A program made the translations under genes and the position numbers. The notes under the pieces are model-generated. The model searched no databases. It worked only from the letters and a program-made list of their open reading frames with translations, and was not told the DNA's origin. From NCBI GenBank assembly GCA_022340285.1, contig JAJDOG010000038.1:1-52451 (forward strand): a DNA stretch of 52,451 bases. The letters are read 5' to 3'. Of the stretch, positions 44,225 to 52,451 are shown one piece after another. The DNA comes from Betaproteobacteria bacterium (GTDB taxonomy: Bacteria; Pseudomonadota; Gammaproteobacteria; Burkholderiales; SG8-39). Each line of letters starts with the position of its first letter. Position 1 is the stretch's first letter.

Positions 44225-44992
44225 TTGCAGAAGCTGATTCGCACGGCATTCCAGCCGATCATGAGTGCTCGTGGCCAGGTGGTGGCCTACGAGGCGCTGC
44301 TTCGCTTTCGCGACGGCTCCAATACGCCGGAGTCGCGCGAAACATCCATTCGCCGGTGGGAAGGATCGGGATACATCGGCACGATCGATCTCGCAGTACT
44401 CAAGCAGGCGATCGCAGCGCTCAGCCAGTTGCACCGCTCGCTCTCGATCAGCGTGAATGTTTCCTCCATCACCGTGAGCCAGCACGCCGGGCGTTACCTG
44501 CGCGAGCTGGCGGAGGTCGGTCCCCTTGCAAAGCGCCTGATTATCGAGGTGACGGACACCGTCATTCCCCAGGATCCGGCGCGGCTCATCTCGTTCGCAA
44601 AGGATTGCGCCTGGCGCGGCGTGCGCATCGCGCTCGGCAACTGCGCCCCGGGGCTGCCACGCTGCGACGAGACGGTGCTGCAACGTCTACGGCCCAAGCT
44701 GATCAAGCTCGACCGCAAGGCGATCTCGACCGCCTTTCAGACTCTCGAAGAAGAGCCGTTGCGCGAATTGATCGCGCGCGCTGCTTCGCTGGGCTGCCGC
44801 GCCGTCGCCCAGGGCATCGACAGTCAGGAGAAGCTCGACTGGTCCTACGCGCTGGGCGTGCGCTACTTCCAGGGCTTTCTGGTCGGACATCCACGACAGT
44901 TTCCGCTGCTCGACGAGCAGGCCACTTTCCGCAATCTCGACCTCACGCAGCCACCGCAGAGCCTGGATAGCGTGCCGGCCGTAGCCGCCTAG
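44225..44992 (+). CDS. Degenerate EAL-domain protein
   Basis: A 255-residue EAL-type protein. The fold is recognisable (FQPIMSARGQVVAYEALLRF, SISVNVSS, IIEVTDT, YFQGFLVG), but catalytic motifs are changed: the DDFG block is GNCAPG, AEGVE is AQGIDS, and IELTE is IEVTD. Cyclic-di-GMP hydrolysis is unlikely; binding or protein contacts are more plausible. The start is probably TTG at 44225, with CGGAGA about eight bases upstream and the domain beginning at once. A frame open from 44021 would add an unrelated N-terminus. Confidence 0.82.
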   Translation: MQKLIRTAFQPIMSARGQVVAYEALLRFRDGSNTPESRETSIRRWEGSGYIGTIDLAVLKQAIAALSQLHRSLSISVNVSSITVSQHAGRYLRELAEVGPLAKRLIIEVTDTVIPQDPARLISFAKDCAWRGVRIALGNCAPGLPRCDETVLQRLRPKLIKLDRKAISTAFQTLEEEPLRELIARAASLGCRAVAQGIDSQEKLDWSYALGVRYFQGFLVGHPRQFPLLDEQATFRNLDLTQPPQSLDSVPAVAA

Positions 44993-45089
44993 CCATACCA
45001 GCCACCCTCCCCGGCAGGAAGCGGGGCAAAATGGCGCACGGGCATGGCCGCTCTCCGGCGGCCGGAACCCGACGCCGAGGGGGAAGGCC

Positions 45090-46073
45090 ATGCAAGGCAA
45101 GATCGCACTCGAAGAGCATTTCGCCGTTCCGGACACGTTGAACGACTCGGCCGGATTTCTTCCCGCCGACTGCTGGACCGAGCTCAGCGCCCGCCTGCTC
45201 GACATTCACGAGAAGCGACTGCATCTCATGGACCGGCATGGAATCGAGATGATGCTGCTCTCGCTGAATGCGCCGGCAGTGCAGGCGATTCCCGATCCGG
45301 CGCGCGCGAACGAGATCGCGCGCCGCGCGAACGACTTTCTCGCCGAACAGGTCGGCAAGCGGCCGAGCCGATTCCAGGCGCTCGCCGCGCTTCCTATGCA
45401 GGATCCCGACCTGGCGATTGACGAGCTGGAGCGGTGCGTCACCAAGCTCGGATTCAAGGGCGCGCTCGTGAACGGCTTCTCGCAGGTTCGCGAAGCGAAC
45501 ACGGCGGTCTACCTTGATCTGCCGCAGTATCTTCCGTTCTGGGCGGCGGTCGAGCGCCTCGGCGTGCCGTTCTATCTGCATCCGCGCAATCCGCTGCCCA
45601 GCATGGCGCAGATCTACGAGGGCCATCCGTGGCTGCTCGGCCCGACGTGGGCGTTCGGTCAGGAGACCGCGGTGCATGCGCTGCGTCTGATGTGCTCCGG
45701 GCTCTTCGACAAGCACCCGCGAATCCAGATCATCCTCGGGCACATGGGGGAGGGCATTCCGTACAGCCTCTGGCGCATCGACAACCGCAACGCCTGGACG
45801 AAAGCGCCGCCGCGCTATCCGGCCAAGAAGCGAATCGCGGAGTACTTTTCGCAGAACTTCTACATCACGACGTCGGGAAACTTCCGCACGCAGACCCTGA
45901 TCGACGCGATCCTCGAGATCGGCGTCGACCGCATTCTGTTCTCGACGGACTGGCCATTCGAGAACATCGATCACGCCGCGGACTGGTTCGACGCCGCCAG
46001 CATCAGCGAGAACGATCGACTGCGGATCGGCCGCGAGAACGCTATTCGCCTGTTCAGCTTGAAACTCGGTTAG
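45090..46073 (+). CDS. Gamma-resorcylate (2,6-dihydroxybenzoate) decarboxylase homologue
   Basis: A 327-residue amidohydrolase-superfamily enzyme, the usual length for nonoxidative hydroxybenzoate decarboxylases. Metal and catalytic residues match gamma-resorcylate decarboxylase: E8 and H10 (ALEEHF), H164 (YLHPRNP), H218 (GHMGEG) and D287 (STDWPFENIDHA). It should convert gamma-resorcylate to resorcinol reversibly; related substrates are possible. No resorcinol hydroxylase or transporter is next to it, so it stands outside the usual catabolic cluster. GGGGGAAGGCC precedes the ATG. Confidence 0.85.
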   Translation: MQGKIALEEHFAVPDTLNDSAGFLPADCWTELSARLLDIHEKRLHLMDRHGIEMMLLSLNAPAVQAIPDPARANEIARRANDFLAEQVGKRPSRFQALAALPMQDPDLAIDELERCVTKLGFKGALVNGFSQVREANTAVYLDLPQYLPFWAAVERLGVPFYLHPRNPLPSMAQIYEGHPWLLGPTWAFGQETAVHALRLMCSGLFDKHPRIQIILGHMGEGIPYSLWRIDNRNAWTKAPPRYPAKKRIAEYFSQNFYITTSGNFRTQTLIDAILEIGVDRILFSTDWPFENIDHAADWFDAASISENDRLRIGRENAIRLFSLKLG

Positions 46074-46083
46074 CTGCAGACCC

Positions 46084-46130
46084 TCCCCCCCTTTTCAAGG
46101 AGGGGTGCCCGCGGAGCGGGCGGGGTGGTT
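46084..46130. repeat. R1 repeat, first of two tandem copies
   Basis: A direct R1 copy with second stem GCCCG-CGGAG-CGGGC. Its 3' part and flank, 46091-46143, are identical to 46172-46224. Confidence 0.9.
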
Positions 46131-46165
46131 GTTCGGCTTCGGCGGGTCAGCGGTTAACATTGCTT

Positions 46166-46211
46166 CCCCTCCTTTTCAAGGAGGGGTGCCCGCGGAGCGG
46201 GCGGGGTGGTT
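46166..46211. repeat. R1 repeat, second of two tandem copies
   Basis: A direct copy 81 bp downstream of the first, sharing 53 identical bases that include the unique flank GTTCGGCTTCGGC. This is a recent local duplication, not an independent insertion. The remainder of the 402-base gap 46074-46475 holds only the protease terminator. Confidence 0.9.
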
Positions 46212-46390
46212 GTTCGGCTTCGGCCAGGCATCGGCCGCTGCCCCGAGAGACGCCGTTGCCGTGCAAAGGCCCATGAAGAACGACGGTCTTTTCGGCGCTG
46301 AGCGAGGCGCGGCGTGTCCGCGGGGCGACCCGGGTCGGCTCGCTCCCTTGCTGGTTGCAACAACACGAGCCAGTGCACCAGCGAAGAGCC

Positions 46391-46423
46391 AAAAAAAGCC
46401 CGCGCGGCCGAAGCCGCGCGGGC
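46391..46423 (-). terminator. Rho-independent terminator of the DegP-like gene
   Basis: On the minus strand, GCCCGCGCGGC-TTCG-GCCGCGCGGGC followed by seven Ts; the UUCG tetraloop is very stable. Confidence 0.95.
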
Positions 46424-46475
46424 CTACCAGCTCCGCGGCGTCCAGTGCCCCGGAGGGGTGCAACTGACGCCGTTG

Positions 46476-47963
46476 TTAGCCGATCTCGACCGGCACGAAG
46501 ATTCGAGCCTCGCCGCGCTGCACGAGGAGCGCAGCGCTCTTGCCGGCTCCGTCGATCGCGTGTTTGAGTTCCTCGGTCGAGCGCACCGGCTTGCCGTTCA
46601 CCCCAAGGATCACGTCACCTCGACGCACCCCGGCCTTGGCGGCGGCGCCGGTCGACCGCTCGACGAGCAACCCGCCGTCGGTGCCCGCCTGTTTCGCCTC
46701 GGCGTCGGCGAGCGGGCGTACCGCTACACCGAGCTTGCCTTGGGCCGCGGGGCTGGCCGCGGAGGCGAGCGTGGCCTTGTCAGCCGGCATTTCACCGACG
46801 CCGATCGTGAACTGCTTCTTGGCCCCGTCGCGCCAGAGCGTGATGGAGGCCTGCGCACCCGGCTTCGTGTCGGCCACGAGCGTGGGGAGGTCGGTCGAGT
46901 CGCTGATCGGCTGACCGTTCCAGCCGAGGATCACATCGCCGGTCTTCAGGCCCGCCTTGGCCGCGGGGCTGTCAGGCTCCACTTTGGAGATCAGCGCGCC
47001 TTCGGCTTTGGCCAAGCCAAAGGAGTCGGCCAGGGGCTTCGTGACCGACTGGATCACAACGCCGATGCGCCCACGGGTGACCTTGCCGTACTTCACGAGG
47101 TCGTCCTTCACCTTCATTGCGACATCGATGGGGATGGCGAAGGACACGCCCATGTATCCGCCGGTGCGGCTGTAGATCATGGAGTTGATGCCCACCACTT
47201 CGCCGTCGAGGTTGAACAGCGGTCCACCGGAGTTGCCCGGATTGACCGCCACGTCGGTCTGGATGAAGGGCACGAGGCGCTCATCGGGAAGGTTGCGCGA
47301 TTTCGCGGAAATGATTCCCGCGGTCACCGTGCGTTCCAGGCCGAACGGCGAGCCGATTGCCGCGACCCACTCGCCGACCTTGGCCTGCTTGGGATCGCCG
47401 ATGCGCACCGCCGGCAGTCCCGTGGCATCGATCTTGATCACCGCCACGTCAGTGCGGGAATCGGTACCCAGCACCTTGGCGGTGAACTCGCGCTTGTCGG
47501 AAAGGCGAACCGTGACCTCCTGGGCGCCGTCCACGACGTGCGCGTTGGTCAGGATCAAGCCGTCCGGGCTGATGATGAAGCCCGAGCCCACGCCCTGGCT
47601 GGGCTGGGGCATGAGGGGACCACCTTGCTCTCCTGCGCCGGGGGGCACGGGGATGCCGAAACGGCGGAAGAATTCCCCGAAGGGGCTGTCCTCGTCGAAC
47701 GGGTTCTGCCCCGCGACGAGCTCGGGCCCGGCCTTCTTCACCGTGACGTTCACCACGGTGGGCGCCTGCGCTTCGACGAGGCGGCTGAAATCCGGCAACG
47801 CGGAGCGCGCCGACACCGCGCTCGGCGCTGCTGCCGCCACCGTCGCGTTCATCGCGTTGGCATCGGCCACGCCGGGGAGCTTCACGTCGCTACAACCCGC
47901 GGCCAACGCCGCGGCAACCGCCAGCGCAATGGCCGTCGGGGCGAGAGAGATGCGTTTCATCAT
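46476..47963 (-). CDS. DegP/MucD-type periplasmic serine protease, lipoprotein form
   Basis: A 495-residue HtrA-family protease/chaperone. The signal ends in a lipobox (LAAGC, C24), so it is probably membrane-tethered rather than free like DegP. Catalytic triad H142 (TNAHVVDG), D172 (TDVAVIKI), S245 (GNSGGPLF). Two PDZ domains follow (about 285-375 and 395-490). It degrades misfolded envelope proteins. AGGAGTGAAC precedes the start. A PmrA-like box lies about 71-87 bases upstream, next to the two-component genes, which suggests they control it. Confidence 0.94.
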   Translation of the reverse strand: MMKRISLAPTAIALAVAAALAAGCSDVKLPGVADANAMNATVAAAAPSAVSARSALPDFSRLVEAQAPTVVNVTVKKAGPELVAGQNPFDEDSPFGEFFRRFGIPVPPGAGEQGGPLMPQPSQGVGSGFIISPDGLILTNAHVVDGAQEVTVRLSDKREFTAKVLGTDSRTDVAVIKIDATGLPAVRIGDPKQAKVGEWVAAIGSPFGLERTVTAGIISAKSRNLPDERLVPFIQTDVAVNPGNSGGPLFNLDGEVVGINSMIYSRTGGYMGVSFAIPIDVAMKVKDDLVKYGKVTRGRIGVVIQSVTKPLADSFGLAKAEGALISKVEPDSPAAKAGLKTGDVILGWNGQPISDSTDLPTLVADTKPGAQASITLWRDGAKKQFTIGVGEMPADKATLASAASPAAQGKLGVAVRPLADAEAKQAGTDGGLLVERSTGAAAKAGVRRGDVILGVNGKPVRSTEELKHAIDGAGKSAALLVQRGEARIFVPVEIG

Positions 47964-48033
47964 TGTTCACTCCTATCGCTGTCAAGCGCCGAGGGAACAT
48001 CCCTCGTCTCGCCAGCGATGCTGAAACGCAATC

Positions 48034-48050
48034 CTTAAGCGGGACTTAAG
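48034..48050. promoter_or_regulatory. PmrA/QseB-like box: CTTAAG direct repeat
   Basis: CTTAAG (48034-48039), five bases, CTTAAG (48045-48050), giving an 11-bp period as required by OmpR-family dimers binding one face of DNA. The arrangement is that of PmrA boxes. It is between the kinase stop and the protease start. Confidence 0.55.
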
Positions 48051-48080
48051 AGCGCCTGACCGGATGTCAGGGCGGGCGCG

Positions 48081-49388
48081 TCAGGCGGGGGGGAAGCGCA
48101 CCCGGACGGATAGCCCGGCGCCGCCGAGCCCCGCGCCGAGCTCCACGCGCGCCCGGTGCAGGTCGGCGACCTGGCGGACGATGGCGAGGCCGAGTCCGCT
48201 GCCGGGCTGATCGGCGCCCGCCACGCGGTAGAACCGGTCGAAGACGCGCGCCCGCTCGCTCTCCGGGATGCCGGGCCCGTCGTCGGCGACCTCGAGAGTC
48301 GCATCACCTGCCGCCATCGACACCCGCACGACGATCGTGCCGCCGGGAAGGGTGTAGCGAATCGCATTGTCGACGAGATTGGAGAGGAGAATGCGCAAGG
48401 CGTCTTCGGCGCCGAGCGTCGCGACGTTCTCGTCTGCATCCACCTCGAGCGCGACGCTCCGCGCTTCGGCGAGCGGCGCAAAGTCGCGCGTCACCGAATA
48501 GGCGAGCGCGCCGAGCTCGACGCGCTCCGCCGGCTGATCGGCCGCGTCCGGCTCGAGTCGCGCCATGACGAGAAGTTGCTCGACGAGGCGCGTCGCTCGC
48601 TTGACGCCCTCCCGGAGTCGCCCCACGGCGCTCTCCCGCTCTTCGTCGGTCTTGGCGCGCTCGAGCAACTGGATCTGCAGACCCAGCGCGGTGAGCGGCG
48701 TGCGCAACTCGTGCGCGGCATCGGCAGCGAAGCGCCGCTGCAGCCCGAAGGACTGCTCGAGGCGCGCCAGCAGCCCGTTCAGCGACGCCACGAGCGGCGC
48801 GACCTCCTCGGGCAGGCGGTCGGCGGGCAGCGGCGCGAGCGAGGTGGCGCTGCGCGACGCAATGGTGCGAGCGAGCCGCGCGACTGGCGCGAGGCCGCGG
48901 CCCACCAGCAACCAGATCAGCAGGCCGAACAGGGGCAGCGCCGCAAGAACCGGAATCAGGATGCGCAGGGCCACCGCAGTGGCGAGCTCGCGCCGCAGCG
49001 CGATCGGCTGGCCGACCTGGATCGTCTGCAGGCCCATGGTGGCCGTGTAGACGCGCCAATCGCGTCCGTCGTGATTGAGGGTCACGAATCCGGGCGTGCG
49101 CACGAGCGGCAGCGGCTGCCCCGTATTCGACAGATAGAGCGCAACCCCGGTCGGATCCCAGATCTGGACCACGACCCGCTGGCGTGAGTCGGCGCCGCCC
49201 CGCGTCAACCGCGAAAGATCGAGCACCGCGTGGTCGCGCAGCGACAGGGCGACTTGACGAAGCTCTTCGTCGAGGAGCGAGTTGATCTCGCTGCGCGCCG
49301 AAAGGTAGGTCGCGGCGCTCGCCAGAACGCCCACCAGCAGCAGCGCACCGAGCAGCGCGACGAGCAGGCGCTGTCGGAGCGAAGTCAT
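48081..49388 (-). CDS. Sensor histidine kinase, QseC/PmrB type
   Basis: A 435-residue membrane kinase: TM1 (about 8-30), a short periplasmic sensor (about 31-140), TM2 (about 142-163), HAMP (164-217), HisKA with H226 (DAAHELRTPLTALGLQ), N box near LSNLVDNAIRYTLP, DDGPGIP, and GSGLGLAIV. The sensor is of the small QseC/PmrB class that detects envelope signals such as cations or peptides. It overlaps the regulator stop by ATGA. Confidence 0.93.
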   Translation of the reverse strand: MTSLRQRLLVALLGALLLVGVLASAATYLSARSEINSLLDEELRQVALSLRDHAVLDLSRLTRGGADSRQRVVVQIWDPTGVALYLSNTGQPLPLVRTPGFVTLNHDGRDWRVYTATMGLQTIQVGQPIALRRELATAVALRILIPVLAALPLFGLLIWLLVGRGLAPVARLARTIASRSATSLAPLPADRLPEEVAPLVASLNGLLARLEQSFGLQRRFAADAAHELRTPLTALGLQIQLLERAKTDEERESAVGRLREGVKRATRLVEQLLVMARLEPDAADQPAERVELGALAYSVTRDFAPLAEARSVALEVDADENVATLGAEDALRILLSNLVDNAIRYTLPGGTIVVRVSMAAGDATLEVADDGPGIPESERARVFDRFYRVAGADQPGSGLGLAIVRQVADLHRARVELGAGLGGAGLSVRVRFPPA

Positions 49389-50047
49389 TCGTCTGTCTCG
49401 AGCGTGTAGCCGACGCCGCGCACGTTGCGGATGATCTCGATTCCAAGCTTGCGACGCAAGTTGTGAACGTGCACCTCGACGGCGTTGCTCGCGATCTCCT
49501 CTCCCCAGCCGTACAGGCGGTCTTCCAGCTGCGAGCGCGAAAGCACCACTCCTGGCCGCTCGGCAAGGGCCTCGAGCAAAGCGAATTCCCGCGCGGAGAG
49601 CGCGACCGGGCGTTCGTGCACGAACACTTCACGGGTGGCCGGATTGAGCTTGATCGGCCCACAACGTATCTCGGGTTCCGCGCGTCCCGCGGCGCGCCGC
49701 AGGAGCGCCCGCACGCGCGCCGCAAGCTCGTCGAGACTGAACGGCTTGACGAGATAGTCGTCGGCCCCGGTGTCCAGTCCCTTCACCCGATCCGGAGTTG
49801 TATCCCGCGCGGTGATCACCAGGACCGGGACGTCATTGCGCGCGGCCCGCAGCGACGCCAGCACTTCCAGTCCACTGCGGCGCGGCAGCCCGAGATCGAG
49901 CAGCACGAGGTCGTAGTGTTCGGTGCTGAGCGCTGTCTCCGCTACCTTCCCGTCGCGCACCCAATCGACAGCGTGGCCTTCCTGCCGCAACCCTTCGCGC
50001 ACGGCATCGCCGACCATCGGGTCGTCCTCGACGAGAAGCAACCTCAT
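49385..50047 (-). CDS. OmpR-family response regulator, QseB/PmrA type
   Basis: A 220-residue regulator: receiver 1-115 with D8-D9, phosphoacceptor D51 (LVLLDLGLP), T of VITARD and K of YLVKPFS; winged-helix output 125-218 (REFALLEALAERPG, SNAVEVHVHNLRRKLG, VRGVGYTLE). First gene of the pair, four-base overlap with its kinase. Its likely targets include the neighbouring protease via the CTTAAG box. Confidence 0.95.
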   Translation of the reverse strand: MRLLLVEDDPMVGDAVREGLRQEGHAVDWVRDGKVAETALSTEHYDLVLLDLGLPRRSGLEVLASLRAARNDVPVLVITARDTTPDRVKGLDTGADDYLVKPFSLDELAARVRALLRRAAGRAEPEIRCGPIKLNPATREVFVHERPVALSAREFALLEALAERPGVVLSRSQLEDRLYGWGEEIASNAVEVHVHNLRRKLGIEIIRNVRGVGYTLETDE

Positions 50048-50133
50048 GGATGCGAAAGGCTACGAGCGCCCGACGGCAGATGCCAGGCGCTCTTTAATCC
50101 GTCCGAGGCTTCGCTGCGGCACGTGGTTTCGGA

Positions 50134-50859
50134 TCACCCAGCCTGGTAGCGCTGGAGCTCGTAGTGATCACGCGAAAGCAGGTTGAGCCGCGCAGCTTGG
50201 GTCTGGAATGTGAAGCGGACCGACCGCTTTACCGCGGGCGCGAGCCACGCGGTCGCGTAAAGCCTCACCGGATCGGCAGTGCTGTCCATCTGCCCTGACA
50301 CGAACAACCGCGTGCCGAGAATCTCGATGCGCATCGCGTCGAAAGTTCCTGCAGCAACCGTGACCTTTTCGGTGCCGACCGCGCGCGCGGTGGTCGTCCA
50401 CGTGGTCCCATACTCCACCGGCGGCATCGCCACGTTGACCCGCTCCCCGATCGGCACGTCGCCGAATGCAAGAAGGTAGGGCGAGAACTCGTGGACCATC
50501 AGGTTCGTGAGCGGCCGCGCCGCGATCTCCCAAGCCGAAGTAAACAACCGCTCGCCACCGCTACCGGGAGAATCCGGTTGTGCCAGCCGATCCTGGATGC
50601 CCTGGCTGTCGACCGCGATGACCGTGTACGTCAGCGTGCGCGGCGCAACAGCTGACCAATCGCTTCGATAACCGTAGGTCCAAGTCGCGCCGATGCGGGG
50701 CGCCATCGAATCGTCGACCGCGCGGGGCGCGAGCTTGACACCTGTGCAGCCGCCAACGAGCGCGGCAATCGCTCCGGCGCCCAGCCCCGAAATTACCCGC
50801 CGTCGCCCCGGCATGGTCAACGTTTCGGCACCCGGCAATTTTTCGGATCGGTTCTTCAT
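50134..50859 (-). CDS. Putative lipoprotein of unknown function
   Basis: A 241-residue exported protein. The signal is twin-arginine-like (GRRRVISGLGAGAIAALVGG) and ends in a lipobox (LVGGC). The mature region has repeated beta-strand patterns (GATWTYGYRSDW, GTTWTTTARAVGTEKVTVAA, GTFDAMRIEILGTRL), like the DUF-type lipoproteins that begin with an intact G..W.Y segment. The start at 50859 has AAAGGAG nine bases upstream; a start at 50814 would be nearer the signal but lacks one. Confidence 0.75.
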   Translation of the reverse strand: MKNRSEKLPGAETLTMPGRRRVISGLGAGAIAALVGGCTGVKLAPRAVDDSMAPRIGATWTYGYRSDWSAVAPRTLTYTVIAVDSQGIQDRLAQPDSPGSGGERLFTSAWEIAARPLTNLMVHEFSPYLLAFGDVPIGERVNVAMPPVEYGTTWTTTARAVGTEKVTVAAGTFDAMRIEILGTRLFVSGQMDSTADPVRLYATAWLAPAVKRSVRFTFQTQAARLNLLSRDHYELQRYQAG

Positions 50860-51058
50860 GATGTGCTCCTTTCAGGATTTCTTGTCGCTGCGGGGCGGCA
50901 AGTCGGGCGCCCGCGCGGGGCCCGCATCACGTCAACAATCTCCGCGCCGGGCTATTCCCGGCCGCCCGCGCGTCGTCGGACCTTGACGCCTGCGCCCGCG
51001 GTGCATGCGATACTAGCGCTGTTTGGCCGTGACAACCACGACACAGGGGAGCTCGCAA

Positions 51059-51415
51059 ATGCAAGGGATCAGGATCGGATTAGCCACGCTGTGCGGGAGC
51101 GCGTTCCTTTCAGCATGTGCTCCGGACGCATGGAAGCCCGACAAGCCGTTCGATCGGTTCCTGAACAGCGTACAGACGGCGTGTTACTACGATCCGATCA
51201 GCTCGACCACCGTCGGCAATCTGCTGGAACCGAGCGGAAACGATAACGCCTCGTACTTCCTAGACGTGACTTCACGTCTCTATTTCGGGAAGATCACTCA
51301 GTCCGACTGGACCCTGATGATCACCTCCCAGCTGCAGGCTAATGCCACGGATCGGGGCGTCCGGTGCCTGCTGAACATGTATGAAAAGGACAAGTCCAAA
51401 CCCAAACCGGCGTAG
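51059..51415 (+). CDS. Small putative lipoprotein
   Basis: A 118-residue protein with a signal peptide and lipobox (AFLSAC, C20). The mature part has two more cysteines (QTACYYDP and VRCLLNMY) and a Lys/Pro tail. GGGGAG precedes the ATG at 51059. Not recognised. Confidence 0.72.
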   Translation: MQGIRIGLATLCGSAFLSACAPDAWKPDKPFDRFLNSVQTACYYDPISSTTVGNLLEPSGNDNASYFLDVTSRLYFGKITQSDWTLMITSQLQANATDRGVRCLLNMYEKDKSKPKPA

Positions 51416-51441
51416 GTCGAACTTGCTCGCGCCGGAAACGG

Positions 51442-51482
51442 CGAGGGGGCCGCAGGCCCCCTCGGTCGAGTCCCGACTCGAC
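51442..51482. terminator. Double hairpin between convergent genes
   Basis: CGAGGGGGCC-GCA-GGCCCCCTCG and directly after it GTCGAGTC-CC-GACTCGAC. Neither is followed by a proper T tract, so termination is possible but not certain. Confidence 0.45.
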
Positions 51483-51487
51483 GCTTT

Positions 51488-52051
51488 CTAGTTGAGGTCC
51501 TTGTCCTTCCAGAACTTGGTTCCGGCAACCGCGCCGCCTGCCTGCAAACCGTTGGGCGTGAGCGTGTAGTACATCGCGTCGGATATGAGATTCTCGCCCT
51601 GGCCCGGCCCGACTGACTTGCCGCCCGCGCCCGCCTGAACACCGCCGCCGCCGCCAAACTCCCAGCCCTCGTCGACGAACTTCTTCATCGCCTGCGAGTT
51701 CTTGAACACGATCAGGATCCGACTTTGCGAAGCGCCGATCTGCACGCCTGCGCTCGCCTGGGCCATGTCCATGAAGGTGTTCTTGCCCGACTTCTTGTCG
51801 TGCACGAGGCCCTTGCCGCCGGCGCCGCCGATCAGGAACGACAGTCCGTACGTCGTGAACGTGGCGTACCCGGGCGCCTTCGCCAACTGGCCCTTGATCT
51901 TCGGGTCAGCCTTGTAGAAATCCTGGAGCGTCGCGTTGGACACTTTGCGCAATTCGGCTTGCTTTTCGGCCTTGGTGGATTCTGCGAGTGCACTACCGCT
52001 CGCGAGGGCGAGCATCGCCACGCCGGCGGCCAGCAGTTTGAGGAGCTTCAT
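51488..52051 (-). CDS. YSC84/SYLF-domain exported protein
   Basis: A 187-residue protein with a Sec signal (ending GSALA-E). It has the SYLF-type pattern of Gly-rich strands: APGYATFTTYGLSFLIGGAG, SAGVQIGASQSRILIVFKN and WEFGGGGGVQAGAGG. Homologues bind phosphoinositides in eukaryotes; in bacteria the role is unclear, perhaps envelope stress. AAGGAAGACC before the ATG at 52051 supports that start over one at 52090. Confidence 0.88.
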   Translation of the reverse strand: MKLLKLLAAGVAMLALASGSALAESTKAEKQAELRKVSNATLQDFYKADPKIKGQLAKAPGYATFTTYGLSFLIGGAGGKGLVHDKKSGKNTFMDMAQASAGVQIGASQSRILIVFKNSQAMKKFVDEGWEFGGGGGVQAGAGGKSVGPGQGENLISDAMYYTLTPNGLQAGGAVAGTKFWKDKDLN

Positions 52052-52415
52052 GAAGGTCTTCCTTTCAGGTGATTCTGTTTTGACGGTCAACTAGAGGTGT
52101 CACGCGCCTGGCTGTGATGACGACGCGCGGTACTTCCGACTGGAACGCGGGCCGGTCTTTCGGGGTGCGCCGGAAGGCCGGTGGCAATCCGCGCGTATTG
52201 TAGGATGGACGCGCGGGCGCTGCCACCGCGAGGACACAGATACATGTCGTGGCGACACGACGACGCCGGGCGGGCGGCGGGAACGAGGTGGGGCGGGAAT
52301 CCGTCCGCCCGCGTTGGCGCCCGGGCTTTCCCCGCTACGCGGGAAGGGTTAACGTTGCGCCCCGGGGCTGGAGAATGATCCGACAACGTCAAAAGAATCA
52401 ACCGACAAGCGCGAA
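52052..52415. other. Intergenic region without recognised genes
   Basis: No convincing coding frame, RNA or repeat was found in these 364 bases. It must contain the promoters of the divergent genes on either side. Confidence 0.6.
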
Positions 52416-52451
52416 ATGAGAACTCTCGGTCGCTACGTGCTGCAGGAAGAA
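52416..52451 (+). CDS. Start of a gene cut by the window edge, possibly a Ser/Thr protein kinase
   Basis: ATG at 52416 opens 12 codons (MRTLGRYVLQEE) to the last base. LGRYxLxxE is the usual beginning of bacterial Hanks-type kinases, just before the Gly-rich loop, but 12 residues cannot prove it. Confidence 0.35.
   Translation, partial: MRTLGRYVLQEE

Overview
The window is high-GC chromosomal DNA with dense, short-spaced genes. Protein similarity, a groES promoter with a sigma-32 type signal plus a CIRCE operator, a QseBC/PmrAB-type kinase-regulator pair, an Anbu operon and several solute-binding proteins of the PF04392 type all point to a betaproteobacterium. I cannot name the genus from sequence alone. 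No phage, insertion sequence, integrase or CRISPR array is visible.

Layout. 1-2369: end of a VanZ-like gene, a VapBC toxin-antitoxin cassette lodged between two copies of a 48-bp sequence, and a PBP4-type D,D-carboxypeptidase. 2532-8222: CbpA-type co-chaperone and an RND efflux adaptor/permease pair. 8379-10943: OsmC-like peroxidase, a candidate small RNA with a CU-rich loop, a periplasmic protein with two thioredoxin domains, and a cupredoxin-like protein. 11070-13306: groES-groEL with promoter, operator and terminator. 13406-15382: arsR-arsI-acr3 arsenic genes. 15480-17111: a lone winged-helix domain, an unknown protein and a FixJ-type regulator. 17320-28034: a cluster for uptake and sensing of a small carboxylate (probably acetate): two-subunit sodium symporter, a symporter-histidine kinase fusion, a free receiver, a degenerate kinase fused to a DEDDh exonuclease, and a CBS/DUF294 nucleotidyltransferase-like protein, mostly joined by ATGA overlaps.

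28494-34515: tRNA-Phe followed by a block of two-component and solute-binding genes enclosed by 85-bp direct repeats that carry the tRNA 3' end, so it looks like an old island. 34706-37395: small unknown gene, membrane-anchored TIR protein, CinA-like protein with an altered catalytic motif. 37392-43928 (minus strand): Anbu operon (ATP-grasp, alpha-E, Anbu, transglutaminase/DUF2126). 44225-46073: degenerate EAL protein and a gamma-resorcylate decarboxylase homologue. 46391-50047: DegP-like lipoprotein protease next to an OmpR/QseC-type pair, with a PmrA-like box between them. 50134-52451: lipoproteins, a YSC84/SYLF protein and the first 12 codons of a gene cut by the window edge.

Two dispersed palindromic repeat families occupy the intergenic spacers. 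The main one (about 13 copies at seven sites) keeps its second hairpin by compensatory changes, so selection or spread acts on nucleic-acid structure. The best leads for something undescribed are this repeat family, the CU-loop RNA, the kinase/exonuclease/nucleotidyltransferase signalling set, the tRNA-flanked block and the TIR protein.
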